Part shown: positions 17,716-25,425 of the stretch, one piece after another
How the letters are laid out: each line of letters begins with the position of its first letter
How positions within the stretch are numbered: the first letter of the stretch is position 1
Assembly: GCF_000266945.1 (NCBI RefSeq)
Contig: NC_018025.1
Location: 1,550,001-1,614,000, forward strand
Reading direction: 5' to 3'
Source: Desulfomonile tiedjei DSM 6799
Lineage (GTDB): Bacteria > Desulfobacterota > Desulfomonilia > Desulfomonilales > Desulfomonilaceae
Length of the DNA: 64,000 nucleotides
Position numbers and translations under genes: made by a program
The notes under the pieces: generated by a model
Told to the model about the DNA's origin: nothing
Database searches by the model: none
The model's input: only the letters and a program-made list of their open reading frames with translations

Positions 17716-17802
17716 ATGGATAGAACCTATCAGCTCAGCGCATTCGGCTTTTATTTTGGGTGGTATTATTTTCCCCCCTACGAGGTCGCGCGCTCCGGCT
17801 GA
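17716..17802 (+). CDS. Aromatic-rich leader peptide of the aro operon attenuator
   Basis: A 28-codon ORF starting ATG with AAGAGGA 11 bases upstream. Ten of 28 residues are aromatic (Tyr5, Phe10, Phe12, Tyr13, Phe14, Trp16, Tyr17, Tyr18, Phe19, Tyr22), with the run FGFYFGWYYF in its middle. A random short ORF would hardly have this composition. It lies between a good promoter and a terminator that precedes aroF. The model, known from trp, phe and his operons, is that ribosome stalling at uncharged Phe/Tyr/Trp codons permits read-through. The sequence GCTCCG (17792-17797), at the end of this ORF, can pair with CGGAGC in the terminator arm. Confidence 0.85.
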   Translation: MDRTYQLSAFGFYFGWYYFPPYEVARSG

Positions 17803-17825
17803 AGGTAATCCATAAAACCAATACC

Positions 17826-17864
17826 AAAAAAGATGCGGAGCAAATGCTCCGCATCTTTTTTTTT
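17826..17864 (+). terminator. Attenuator terminator upstream of aroF
   Basis: A 16-bp near-perfect stem (AAAAAAGATGCGGAGC, loop AAAT, partner arm) ends in nine T at 17856-17864. It stands between the leader peptide and aroF and abuts the aroF ribosome site GAGGAG (17865-17870). The 5' arm's CGGAGC (17836-17841) can alternatively pair with GCTCCG at 17792-17797, which a ribosome at the leader stop codon (17800-17802) would cover. That gives mutually exclusive terminator and antiterminator forms. Confidence 0.85.
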
Positions 17865-17877
17865 GAGGAGAAATCTT

Positions 17878-18891
17878 ATGGTGGTCGTCATGAAAAAAGA
17901 AGCAAAGGAGAATCAGATAACCAAGGTACTCAATAAAATTGATTCCTTGGGTCTGAAGGCGCACCTGTCCAGAGGTAAAATCCGGACCATCGTCGGCGTC
18001 ATGGGTGACAACAGCGCGGTGGACACTAATTGCTTTGAATCGCTTGATGGAGTCGAGCGTGTTGTCCCGCTTCTCGGGCCGTTCAAACTGGCTTCGAGGG
18101 ATTTCAAGAAGGAGAATACGGTCTTCTCGATTGACGGTTCCCAAATTGGTGGAAACAAGATCATTATTATGGCCGGCCCGTGCGCTATTGAAAACAGGGA
18201 ACAGATCGTAGAGACCGCTCTGGCAGTTAAGAAAGCCGGAGCGGTTGCACTTCGAGGAGGAGCTTTCAAACCGAGAACCTCTCCGTACAGCTTCCAGGGA
18301 TTGGGAGAAGAAGGTCTGAAACTTATGGCCGAGGCGCGTGACATGGCCGGTATGGCAGCAGTTACGGAAGTGACCGCACCTGAGCAGGTGGCCCTGGTTG
18401 CGCAGTATGCAGACGTGCTTCAAATAGGTGCGAGGAACATGCAGAATTTCGCTCTCCTCAATGCAGTGGGTGAGTCTCATAAGCCGGTGCTCCTGAAGAG
18501 GGGCATGTCCAGCACCATCGAAGAATTCCTCAACGCGGCCGAATACATCCTGAGCCACAACAATCCTCGGGTGATCCTGTGCGAACGAGGCATACGTACC
18601 TTCGAGACATACACTCGCAACACTTTGGACATCAATGCCATTCCCGTGCTCAAGTCATTGACTCATCTTCCTGTTGTCGTAGACCCCAGCCACGGGACCG
18701 GAAAGCGCGAGTACGTTGCCGCTGTAAGTAAAGCCGCAATTGCAGCCGGTGCGGACGGTCTGATTATTGAAGTCCATCCCGATCCTGAAGTTGCTCTTTC
18801 CGATGGCGCTCAAAGCCTCAGGCCGCACGAATTTGAAGAGCTTATGAAGGAATTGAAGCCCATTGCCGAAGCGGTCGGCCGTACTCTTTAG
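17878..18891 (+). CDS. aroF: 3-deoxy-7-phosphoheptulonate (DAHP) synthase, type I-beta
   Basis: 337 residues from the ATG at 17878, seven bases after GAGGAG. It condenses erythrose-4-phosphate and phosphoenolpyruvate, the committed step of aromatic synthesis. Residues about 1-75 form a ferredoxin-like domain as in Thermotoga-type enzymes and may bind the feedback inhibitor. The barrel (about 80-337) has [31 protein letters not shown] and a final [10 protein letters not shown]. It is the first gene after the attenuator and the head of a six-gene run with tight or overlapping junctions. Leader-controlled termination would shut off the whole pathway. Confidence 0.95.
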   Translation: MVVVMKKEAKENQITKVLNKIDSLGLKAHLSRGKIRTIVGVMGDNSAVDTNCFESLDGVERVVPLLGPFKLASRDFKKENTVFSIDGSQIGGNKIIIMAGPCAIENREQIVETALAVKKAGAVALRGGAFKPRTSPYSFQGLGEEGLKLMAEARDMAGMAAVTEVTAPEQVALVAQYADVLQIGARNMQNFALLNAVGESHKPVLLKRGMSSTIEEFLNAAEYILSHNNPRVILCERGIRTFETYTRNTLDINAIPVLKSLTHLPVVVDPSHGTGKREYVAAVSKAAIAAGADGLIIEVHPDPEVALSDGAQSLRPHEFEELMKELKPIAEAVGRTL

Positions 18892-18914
18892 GTCAATTGG
18901 TAGGAGAAGCCGTA

Positions 18915-19790
18915 TTGAAACTGTCTGAGTGCACCGTAGCGATTATCGGAATGGGATTGATGGGTGGCAGCCTGGGAAGGGCGCTTGTATCGACCCGTGC
19001 GTGCAAGGAAGTGAGGGGATTTACGAGAAGCCCTGAAAACGGGGAATCTATAGTGTCTCTCCAAGCTGCCGATCGTGTATTCACAGACCTTCCCGATATT
19101 CTTGCAGGTGCTCGTTTGACGGTTTTGGCAACGCCGGTCCGTACCATAGAACAGCAAATTGCCACACTTTATCCATTTATGGATTCGGGCACTGTTCTGA
19201 CGGACATGGGAAGTGTGAAACGAAACGTAGTCGAGGCTATGCGGAAGCTTCCCCCCGAGATCCAACCCATAGCCGGTCATCCCATGTGCGGGAAAGAGAC
19301 TGCAGGCATCCAGGCCTCAGATCCTGAGCTTTTCCGTAACAAGAAATGGGTCGTTGTGCCGACTGAAGATACCGATCCGAGAGCGGTCCGTCTCCTTGAA
19401 GAATTGATCGAAACCGTGGGAGCCCGCGTTGTTGTCATGGATGCGGAAACGCACGATCTGGCAGCAGCTTGCGTCAGTCATCTGGCTTATGTGTTGGCAG
19501 CAAGCCTGGTGTCTTCTGCGGACCTGACGGCACGAACCGTTCCCCAGGTGTGGGAGCTGGCATCCAGCGGTTTTCGGGATACTTCCAGAGTTGCAGCCGG
19601 AAACATCGACATGGTCATGGATATTCTGTCAGCCAATAAAGACAATGTGTTAGCCATGATCGAGACTGCAACCGAACAGTTGGGCGACTTCGCTCGTTTA
19701 CTGACGACCGGGGACGAAGCAGGATTGCGGGAAAAACTGACTCATATCCGCATGACGCGTAGATCGTGCGACACAAACAAACTTTTCTAA
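18915..19790 (+). CDS. tyrA: Prephenate dehydrogenase
   Basis: 291 residues. It oxidatively decarboxylates prephenate (or arogenate) to the tyrosine precursor with NAD(P). The start chosen is TTG at 18915 because TAGGAGAA stands about 8 bases before it; a TTG six codons earlier has no site. The Rossmann motif is IIGMGLMGGSLG, and the catalytic region contains GHPMCGKETAG. HDLAAACVSHLAYVLA follows in the helical dimer domain. There is no ACT domain, so feedback would rest on other enzymes or on the leader. It lies 23 bp after aroF. Confidence 0.94.
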   Translation: MKLSECTVAIIGMGLMGGSLGRALVSTRACKEVRGFTRSPENGESIVSLQAADRVFTDLPDILAGARLTVLATPVRTIEQQIATLYPFMDSGTVLTDMGSVKRNVVEAMRKLPPEIQPIAGHPMCGKETAGIQASDPELFRNKKWVVVPTEDTDPRAVRLLEELIETVGARVVVMDAETHDLAAACVSHLAYVLAASLVSSADLTARTVPQVWELASSGFRDTSRVAAGNIDMVMDILSANKDNVLAMIETATEQLGDFARLLTTGDEAGLREKLTHIRMTRRSCDTNKLF

Positions 19791-19801
19791 AGTGGATCTT
19801 C

Positions 19802-21136
19802 ATGAAGAATGAATTACTGAAAATACACCCATCCGCATCATTGCGCGGTTCTGTTACTCTGCCCGGAGATAAATCGCTTTCACATCGCGCTCTGCTGCTG
19901 GCTGCTCTTGCTGATGGTACGTCTCACATTCGCAATTGCCTGAAAGCAGGAGTCACCGAGGCAATGATCGAATGCCTGCAATCCCTTGGGGTCGCCCTGG
20001 AGATCGAAAACGGTGCATTCACCGGGTCTGCGGATTTGACGATAACAGCGCAGGGCATGTCAGGACTCACCAGACCTGAGAAGCCGCTTTATTGCCGCGG
20101 ATCTGCCACCACGCTGCGCTTGCTTGCCGGTGTGCTTGCCGCGCAACAGTTCGAGTCGACTCTGGATGGGAACGATCGGCTTCGTATGCGTCCCATGGAT
20201 CGTATCGTCAAGCCTTTGCAACAAAAAGGTGCTGTCATACGAACCGCAAACGGCAATGCTCCCTTATTTTTTTCCCCCGGGAGGCTTAATCCTTCGGAGC
20301 ACGTGTTATCCGTCGCGAGTGCGCAGGTGAAGTCTGCATTGCTGCTGTCGGGACTCTTTACGGAAGGGAAAACCCTTGTTTTCGAGCCACACAAGAGCAG
20401 GGATCACACGGAACGGATGCTCCGGATATTGGGAGTCCCAGTATCCGAATGGGAAGAGCCGAAAAAAGGATACGCTGCGGAAGTAACCGGACCGGTGGAG
20501 CGCATTCCTGCATTGGATCTAAAATTGCCTTCCGATCCTTCTTCTGCTGCTTTTCTCGTTGTTGCAGGACTCATTGTGCCTGATGCGGAATTACAGCTTC
20601 AGGACGTTTGCCTCAATCCGCACCGCACGGGGCTTCTTGATGTCCTGATTTCCATGGGAGCGAACATACGGATTGAACCTTCGCCTGATATCCATGGTGA
20701 GCCCACGGGAAATCTGTATGTAAAAAGCAGCACACTGGCTGCATCCGAAATACGCGGCGACACGGTTACCAGAATGATCGACGAATTTCCGATTTTCGCT
20801 GTCGCTGCTACACAGGCCACCGGAATTACCGTCATTTCCGATGCTCGCGAGCTTCGGCTCAAGGAGAGCGATCGAATTAGCGCAGTAGCAGAAGAATTGA
20901 CAAAGATGGAGGCGAAAATTGATACCAAACCCGATGGCCTGATCATCCATGGTCCTGTTTCCCTGAAAGGAGCGGATGTGGATGCACGCGGAGACCACCG
21001 GCTCGCGATGAGTCTTGCCGTCGCGGGACTTACCGCTCAGGGTGAAACCACCATTCGCGGATGGCGCGTTCTTGAGGATTCCTTTCCTCACTTCCCGGAA
21101 ATGCTCAGGAATCTGGGAGCTGACGTCCAGTGGTGA
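19802..21136 (+). CDS. aroA: 3-phosphoshikimate 1-carboxyvinyltransferase (EPSP synthase)
   Basis: 444 residues from the ATG at 19802 (MKNELLKIHP). It transfers the enolpyruvyl group of PEP to shikimate-3-phosphate. The first repeat has LPGDKSLSHRALLLAALADG, a family signature. The glycine-rich inner segment near residues 90-100 reads LYCRGSATTLRLLAG, where many enzymes have GNAGTA(M)R; R-G-S-A-T-T-L-R fits the bacterial class II-like variants. The second half has RLKESDRI and DHRLAMSL. It starts 11 bp after tyrA and overlaps aroE by 7 bp. Glyphosate sensitivity cannot be read reliably from this. Confidence 0.95.
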   Translation: MKNELLKIHPSASLRGSVTLPGDKSLSHRALLLAALADGTSHIRNCLKAGVTEAMIECLQSLGVALEIENGAFTGSADLTITAQGMSGLTRPEKPLYCRGSATTLRLLAGVLAAQQFESTLDGNDRLRMRPMDRIVKPLQQKGAVIRTANGNAPLFFSPGRLNPSEHVLSVASAQVKSALLLSGLFTEGKTLVFEPHKSRDHTERMLRILGVPVSEWEEPKKGYAAEVTGPVERIPALDLKLPSDPSSAAFLVVAGLIVPDAELQLQDVCLNPHRTGLLDVLISMGANIRIEPSPDIHGEPTGNLYVKSSTLAASEIRGDTVTRMIDEFPIFAVAATQATGITVISDARELRLKESDRISAVAEELTKMEAKIDTKPDGLIIHGPVSLKGADVDARGDHRLAMSLAVAGLTAQGETTIRGWRVLEDSFPHFPEMLRNLGADVQW

Positions 21137-21972
21137 AAGGAACTACCAATCTGGTTGGAATCATCGGATTCCCGGTGTCTCACAGCCTGAGCCCTACCAT
21201 GCACAATGCCGCATTTCGCGCTCTCAATATGGATTGGAAGTACGTACCTCTGTCCGTTCGGCCCCAGAATGTGCCTGATGCGCTGAAAGGGCTGATCGCA
21301 CTTGGTTTTCGGGGAGCAAATGTTACAGTTCCTCACAAGGAAAAAGTCACTCCTTATCTCAACGACATATCGGCAGATGCGCAACAGATTGGCGCAGTAA
21401 ACACGATTCTGGTACAAGAAGATACGTTGTCAGGTTTTAATACGGACTGGTCAGGCTTTTTGAATCATCTGACGGAAATCGGGTTCGATCCTTCGGGGGC
21501 AAAAGCCTTGATTTTGGGTTCGGGTGGATCGGCACGAGCGGTTTCGTACAGTCTTTGTCAACGCGGAGCCGATATTAGCATTCTGTCGAGAAACACCGGC
21601 ACTGCTGGTCTTATCATTGATGAGCTGTCGAGCCAAAGCGCCCAAAATCGCATTGGGTCAATCTCAGCAGAGAGTCTTCGGGATTCCGCACGTGATTTCG
21701 ATCTCGTAGTGAACACCACACCCCTGGGAATGACCCCACTCGAAGAGCTTTCACCATGGCCGCACGATATTGGTTTCCCACGACGCGCTCTCGCGTACGA
21801 TCTTGTGTACAACCCTGCAAAAACCAGATTCCTGGAAATTGCCGAAGATAGCGGCGCACTCGCTGTGAACGGACTGGGAATGCTCGTGCACCAGGCCGCG
21901 GAGGCATTCAAGATTTGGACTGACCGAGAAGCGCCTGTTCACGTCATGAAAGAGGCAATTTTATCATGCTGA
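21130..21972 (+). CDS. aroE: Shikimate dehydrogenase
   Basis: 280 residues. NADP-dependent reduction of 3-dehydroshikimate to shikimate. The substrate-binding motif GFPVSHSLSPTMHNAAF and the catalytic lysine in NVTVPHKE are both present. GAVNTI and FNTDWSGF follow, then the nucleotide loop LGSGGSARAV. Start is GTG at 21130 (or the adjacent GTG at 21133), overlapping the aroA stop by 7 bp, so translational coupling is likely. It ends 7 bp inside aroC. Confidence 0.95.
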   Translation: MVKGTTNLVGIIGFPVSHSLSPTMHNAAFRALNMDWKYVPLSVRPQNVPDALKGLIALGFRGANVTVPHKEKVTPYLNDISADAQQIGAVNTILVQEDTLSGFNTDWSGFLNHLTEIGFDPSGAKALILGSGGSARAVSYSLCQRGADISILSRNTGTAGLIIDELSSQSAQNRIGSISAESLRDSARDFDLVVNTTPLGMTPLEELSPWPHDIGFPRRALAYDLVYNPAKTRFLEIAEDSGALAVNGLGMLVHQAAEAFKIWTDREAPVHVMKEAILSC

Positions 21973-23141
21973 GGTTTATTACAGCCGGCGAATCTCACGG
22001 TCCCGAGCTGACTGTTATTCTGGAAGGAATGCCTGCCGGATTACCGCTGCAATCCGAGGATATCGGAACGGATCTCGCCCGGAGGCAAAAAAGTGCGGGT
22101 TCCGGTGCGCGCATGACCATAGAAAAAGATCGGGCGCGCATCACCGCAGGCGCTATGGGCGGTCTTACTACAGGAGCTCCTATTTGCTTGGTAATTGAAA
22201 ATCGTGATTTTCAGTCGTGGAGGGAAAAGCAAATCCCCCCTATGACTGTGCCGAGACCCGGTCACGTGGATTTGAATGCAGCGATAAAATACGGGTACCC
22301 GGATCTGAGGATCGGCCTGGAACGCGCTTCTGCCCGGGAGACTGCTGCCCGGGTTGCTGCCGGAGCAGTGTGTAAGAAACTGCTTGAAGCATTTGATATT
22401 TTCGTGGGTTCGTACGTAATTTCCATAGGCAAGATCGTTCTGCAGGTTCAGAATTCCGAACACGAGCAGCTTTTCAGGTCTGCTGAATCGAATGTGGTGA
22501 GATGTCCCGATGCCGAAACTGCCGAGCTCATGATTCAGGAAATCGAAAAAGCAGCGTCGGAAGGGGATACTCTTGGGGGGATCTTCCAGTGTTTCGCACT
22601 ACGCGTTCCACCCGGACTGGGAAGTCACGTGCACTGGGAACGAAGACTCTCCGCTCGTCTGCTCTTTGCTGTGGGGTCTGTTCCCGCCGTCAAGGGAGTT
22701 GAAATAGGCAACGCATTCGAGAATGCGGGATCGTTGGGCACAGATGTGCATGATGAAATCATTGTGGATTCTTCAGGCAAACAGCTTGCGCGAAAAACAA
22801 ACCGCAGCGGCGGCATCGAAGGCGGAATTACCACCGGCGAACCCATTCTCGTCCGGGGAGCTATGAAGCCCATCAGCACAACTCTCAAAGGACTGAATTC
22901 CGTTGACCTGGCTTCCGGAAAACCGGCTCGAACCGTGTATGAACGAAGCGATGTATGCGCGGTTCCCCGGGCAGCAGTAGTCGGTGAAGCCATGATGGCA
23001 TTTGTTCTCGCGGAGGCGCTGCTGGAAAAGCTCGGTGGTGACAGCATTGAGGAAATGAAACCCCGGTTCAAAGATTTACGATCCGGACAGTTGGATCGGC
23101 TCGTCATGAACAACACTCACTGGAACTTCGGATACGAGTAA
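21966..23141 (+). CDS. aroC: Chorismate synthase
   Basis: 391 residues. Converts EPSP to chorismate with reduced FMN. Signatures: FITAGESHGPELTVILEGMP at the N-terminus, RPGHVDLNAAIKYG, RASARETAARVAAGAV and the C-terminal RSDVCAVPRAAVVGEAMMAF. The ATG overlaps the aroE stop (ATGCTGA). Length fits the family. The next gene begins immediately after its stop codon with no spacer. Confidence 0.96.
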   Translation: MLRFITAGESHGPELTVILEGMPAGLPLQSEDIGTDLARRQKSAGSGARMTIEKDRARITAGAMGGLTTGAPICLVIENRDFQSWREKQIPPMTVPRPGHVDLNAAIKYGYPDLRIGLERASARETAARVAAGAVCKKLLEAFDIFVGSYVISIGKIVLQVQNSEHEQLFRSAESNVVRCPDAETAELMIQEIEKAASEGDTLGGIFQCFALRVPPGLGSHVHWERRLSARLLFAVGSVPAVKGVEIGNAFENAGSLGTDVHDEIIVDSSGKQLARKTNRSGGIEGGITTGEPILVRGAMKPISTTLKGLNSVDLASGKPARTVYERSDVCAVPRAAVVGEAMMAFVLAEALLEKLGGDSIEEMKPRFKDLRSGQLDRLVMNNTHWNFGYE

Positions 23142-24740
23142 ATGCCATCTTCTATAACTTACCCCGGAAACATCATTCTCACAGGCTTCATGGGAACCGG
23201 AAAGAGTGTCGTCGGCAAGAGGCTTGCTGCGCTGCTGGGCCGGAACTTTTTGGATACCGATACGATTATTGAACAGGGATCGGGAAAGTCAGTAGCCGCC
23301 ATTTTTTCCCAGGAGGGGGAACAGTGCTTTCGCGGGTATGAAAAGGAAGTCTGCCGGGAACTGTCCGAGACGAGAGGCTTTGTTATCGCCACGGGCGGCG
23401 GGATGCTGCTCGACCCCGAAAATCGCAAGTTACTGAGCCGAAATGGAATCATTATCAGATTGGACGCTTCTATCCCCACTATTCTGCATCGGACGCAACG
23501 CCATCAGCATAGACCTCTTCTGAACTGCGAAGACAGTGAGCAGAGAATCAAGAGCTTACTTGCAGGGCGATCTGCCGCGTACGCTTCCCTTCCGTTTCAT
23601 GTCGATACGACCGGTATGGAACCGGACGAAACTGCCCATCGCGCCCTCAATATTGTTCGGGACGTTGATGGTTCCTCCCAGTTCATTCCGGTAAAGACCC
23701 ATGACCGAGGGGGGTACACCATAGTGCTTGGACCGGAAATGTTGCGAACAGCCGGAACCATGCTCCGTGATCGGGGTATTTCGTCAAAATGCATGGTTGT
23801 TACCGACGATGTGGTTGCAGATAAATATTTGCAGATTCTGCTGGGGTCATTGAAAGCTTCCGGTTTCAACCCTGAGGCCTGCATCATCCGTTCCGGAGAA
23901 CCGAGCAAGAACCTGAGCGAAGTTCAAAAACTGTACGAGGCGTTCCTCAAGTACGGTCTCGACCGCAGCGGAGCAGTTATTGCTCTGGGCGGCGGTGTGG
24001 TGGGAGATCTCGCGGGATTTGCTGCGGCAACGTACATGCGGGGTGTGCATCTTGTTCAGTGTCCTACCACGCTGTTGGCAATGGTCGATTCGAGTGTGGG
24101 AGGCAAAACCGGGGTGGATTTGCCCCAGGGGAAAAACCTCGTGGGAGCTTTCAAGCAGCCGCTCATTACCATTGCGGATACCGCTTGTCTGCAAACTCTG
24201 CCGCACAAGGAATTCCTCATGGGAATGGCTGAATCAATCAAGCACGCCGTAATCAGGGACCCGGAATTATTCGAGCATTTTGAAAAGGCTAATCCCAATG
24301 ATTCAGGAGTCGAAAGCATCGCGCAATCGATCCGGGTGAAGGTCGATACCGTTGAACAGGACCCATTTGAATCGGGTTTGCGAGAAACATTAAATCTTGG
24401 GCATACGGTTGGGCATGCATTGGAAAAGTGCAGCAATTATTCGTTACTTCATGGCGAAGCAGTCTCAATAGGGCTTGTTGCAGCGGCTCGGCTATCGTCT
24501 GAGACAGGCCTGTGCGAACAGACAGTGTCGCAAAGAGTTGAAGCCCTGCTCGAGAGGGTGGGGCTTCCTGTTCGGCATACTATGGACCCTCAAGAGCTTG
24601 TTGTTGCTATGACTTCGGACAAGAAGACCAGAGACGGTCAGATCAGATTCGTCCTTATCCGCAGCATCGGGGAAGTTCAGTACGGCTGTTCGGTTGCCTC
24701 CGGTGTTCTCCTGCATGTTTTGTCGGAACTCCGAGTTTGA
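23142..24740 (+). CDS. aroKB: Fused shikimate kinase and 3-dehydroquinate synthase
   Basis: 532 residues holding two complete enzymes. Residues about 1-170: shikimate kinase with Walker A GFMGTGKSVVGK, the shikimate contact FRGYEKEV and ATGGGM. Residues about 185-532: 3-dehydroquinate synthase with SGEPSKNLSEVQKLYEAFL, ALGGGVVGDLAGFAAATYMR, VDSSVGGKTGVDLPQGKN and zinc ligands in MGMAESIKHAVI, NLGHTVGHALE and LLHGEAVSIG. The two activities are pathway steps 5 and 2, so they are not consecutive. Eukaryotic AROM contains both, but in a different arrangement. It is the last gene of the operon and starts directly at the aroC stop. Confidence 0.94.
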   Translation: MPSSITYPGNIILTGFMGTGKSVVGKRLAALLGRNFLDTDTIIEQGSGKSVAAIFSQEGEQCFRGYEKEVCRELSETRGFVIATGGGMLLDPENRKLLSRNGIIIRLDASIPTILHRTQRHQHRPLLNCEDSEQRIKSLLAGRSAAYASLPFHVDTTGMEPDETAHRALNIVRDVDGSSQFIPVKTHDRGGYTIVLGPEMLRTAGTMLRDRGISSKCMVVTDDVVADKYLQILLGSLKASGFNPEACIIRSGEPSKNLSEVQKLYEAFLKYGLDRSGAVIALGGGVVGDLAGFAAATYMRGVHLVQCPTTLLAMVDSSVGGKTGVDLPQGKNLVGAFKQPLITIADTACLQTLPHKEFLMGMAESIKHAVIRDPELFEHFEKANPNDSGVESIAQSIRVKVDTVEQDPFESGLRETLNLGHTVGHALEKCSNYSLLHGEAVSIGLVAAARLSSETGLCEQTVSQRVEALLERVGLPVRHTMDPQELVVAMTSDKKTRDGQIRFVLIRSIGEVQYGCSVASGVLLHVLSELRV

Positions 24741-24741
24741 C

Positions 24742-24769
24742 AAAAAAACCGCTCCGAAGGAGCGGGGTT
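24742..24769. terminator. Bidirectional terminator between aroKB and a convergent small gene
   Basis: A CCGCTCC-GAA-GGAGCGG hairpin. On the minus strand it is followed by TTTTTTTG, an excellent intrinsic terminator for the gene at 24794-25021. On the plus strand it follows the aroKB stop within 10 bases but has a poor T tract. Confidence 0.75.
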
Positions 24770-24793
24770 CCTAATTCTCGCTATGCCATAACA

Positions 24794-25021
24794 TTAATGA
24801 TATCCCATTGCACAAAACGGACTTGCTATCATTGACTCCAAGTGGCAGAGAATCGACCGCCGCTTCGAATCGTGCAGCGCTATCCATGCCTGCCATTCAT
24901 CGTACGGCCAGATCTCGACTCTTGGACGGGTCAGTTCCTCTTCCATTCTGATATCATTTGTTTCGGTGAGAAATTTCATCGCCTCGGACTGGGTGAAGCT
25001 CTCCTCGTAATCTTCGGTCAT
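24794..25021 (-). CDS. Small acidic hypothetical protein
   Basis: 75 residues (MTEDYEESFTQSEAMKFLTE onward), acidic in the first half, with WPYDEWQAWIAL in the middle. I do not recognise the family. AGGAGG stands six bases before the ATG, and an intrinsic terminator follows, which supports a real independently expressed gene. It converges on the aro operon. Confidence 0.6.
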   Translation of the reverse strand: MTEDYEESFTQSEAMKFLTETNDIRMEEELTRPRVEIWPYDEWQAWIALHDSKRRSILCHLESMIASPFCAMGYH

Positions 25022-25154
25022 CTTTCGCCTCCTGCTGGTCTTCGGTTTACTTAATCACTGGGAAGAGGCGGTCAAGAGAAAAGACAAGGGGTCTTACGGA
25101 CTTCAATTGGAAGAAGGCAGATGAAAGGAATTCACTTTTTTCCAAGAAATCCAG

Positions 25155-25225
25155 TTCGCCGGCACGGAGGCCGGCTGCTACCAGGGCAACAGTAGAGGAC
25201 CGGTGTCTCTGCGGACCAATGTTGA
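25155..25225. repeat. Degraded piece of repeat family B
   Basis: GCCGGCACGGAGGCCGGC (25158-25175) followed by a TCTCTGCGGACCAATG-like segment resembles the hairpin arms of family B, without the conserved linker. It lies in the 404-bp non-coding interval 25022-25425, whose other recognisable content is the family D half-copy at 25283-25316. Confidence 0.5.
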
Positions 25226-25282
25226 TGGAAACGTTACGAAACAGCATGGGGTGAACCATTCAGTACTGAACATGAATAGATG

Positions 25283-25316
25283 CCATTGCGAGGAGCGAAG
25301 CGACGTGGCAATCTCC
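25283..25316 (+). repeat. Repeat family D, half copy
   Basis: CCATTGCGAGGAGCGAAGCG followed by ACGTGGCAATCTCC matches the left arm of the complete copy at 30770-30854. The inverted right arm is missing here. Sequences of this type recur in many bacterial genomes. Confidence 0.75.
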
Positions 25317-25425
25317 TGATTGGGGCGCTCAATATGTCAGGATGATTTTCACTATGCTGACCATAACTGCGCCGGGTTTCTCTTCAACACCTATAATCTA
25401 AACGCTGCTTACAACTGCAGAACCA

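Noticed and set aside
17710-18558. 282-codon minus-strand frame across the aro leader and aroF
   Set aside because: Shadow of aroF; would read through the attenuator stem, with no motif of its own.
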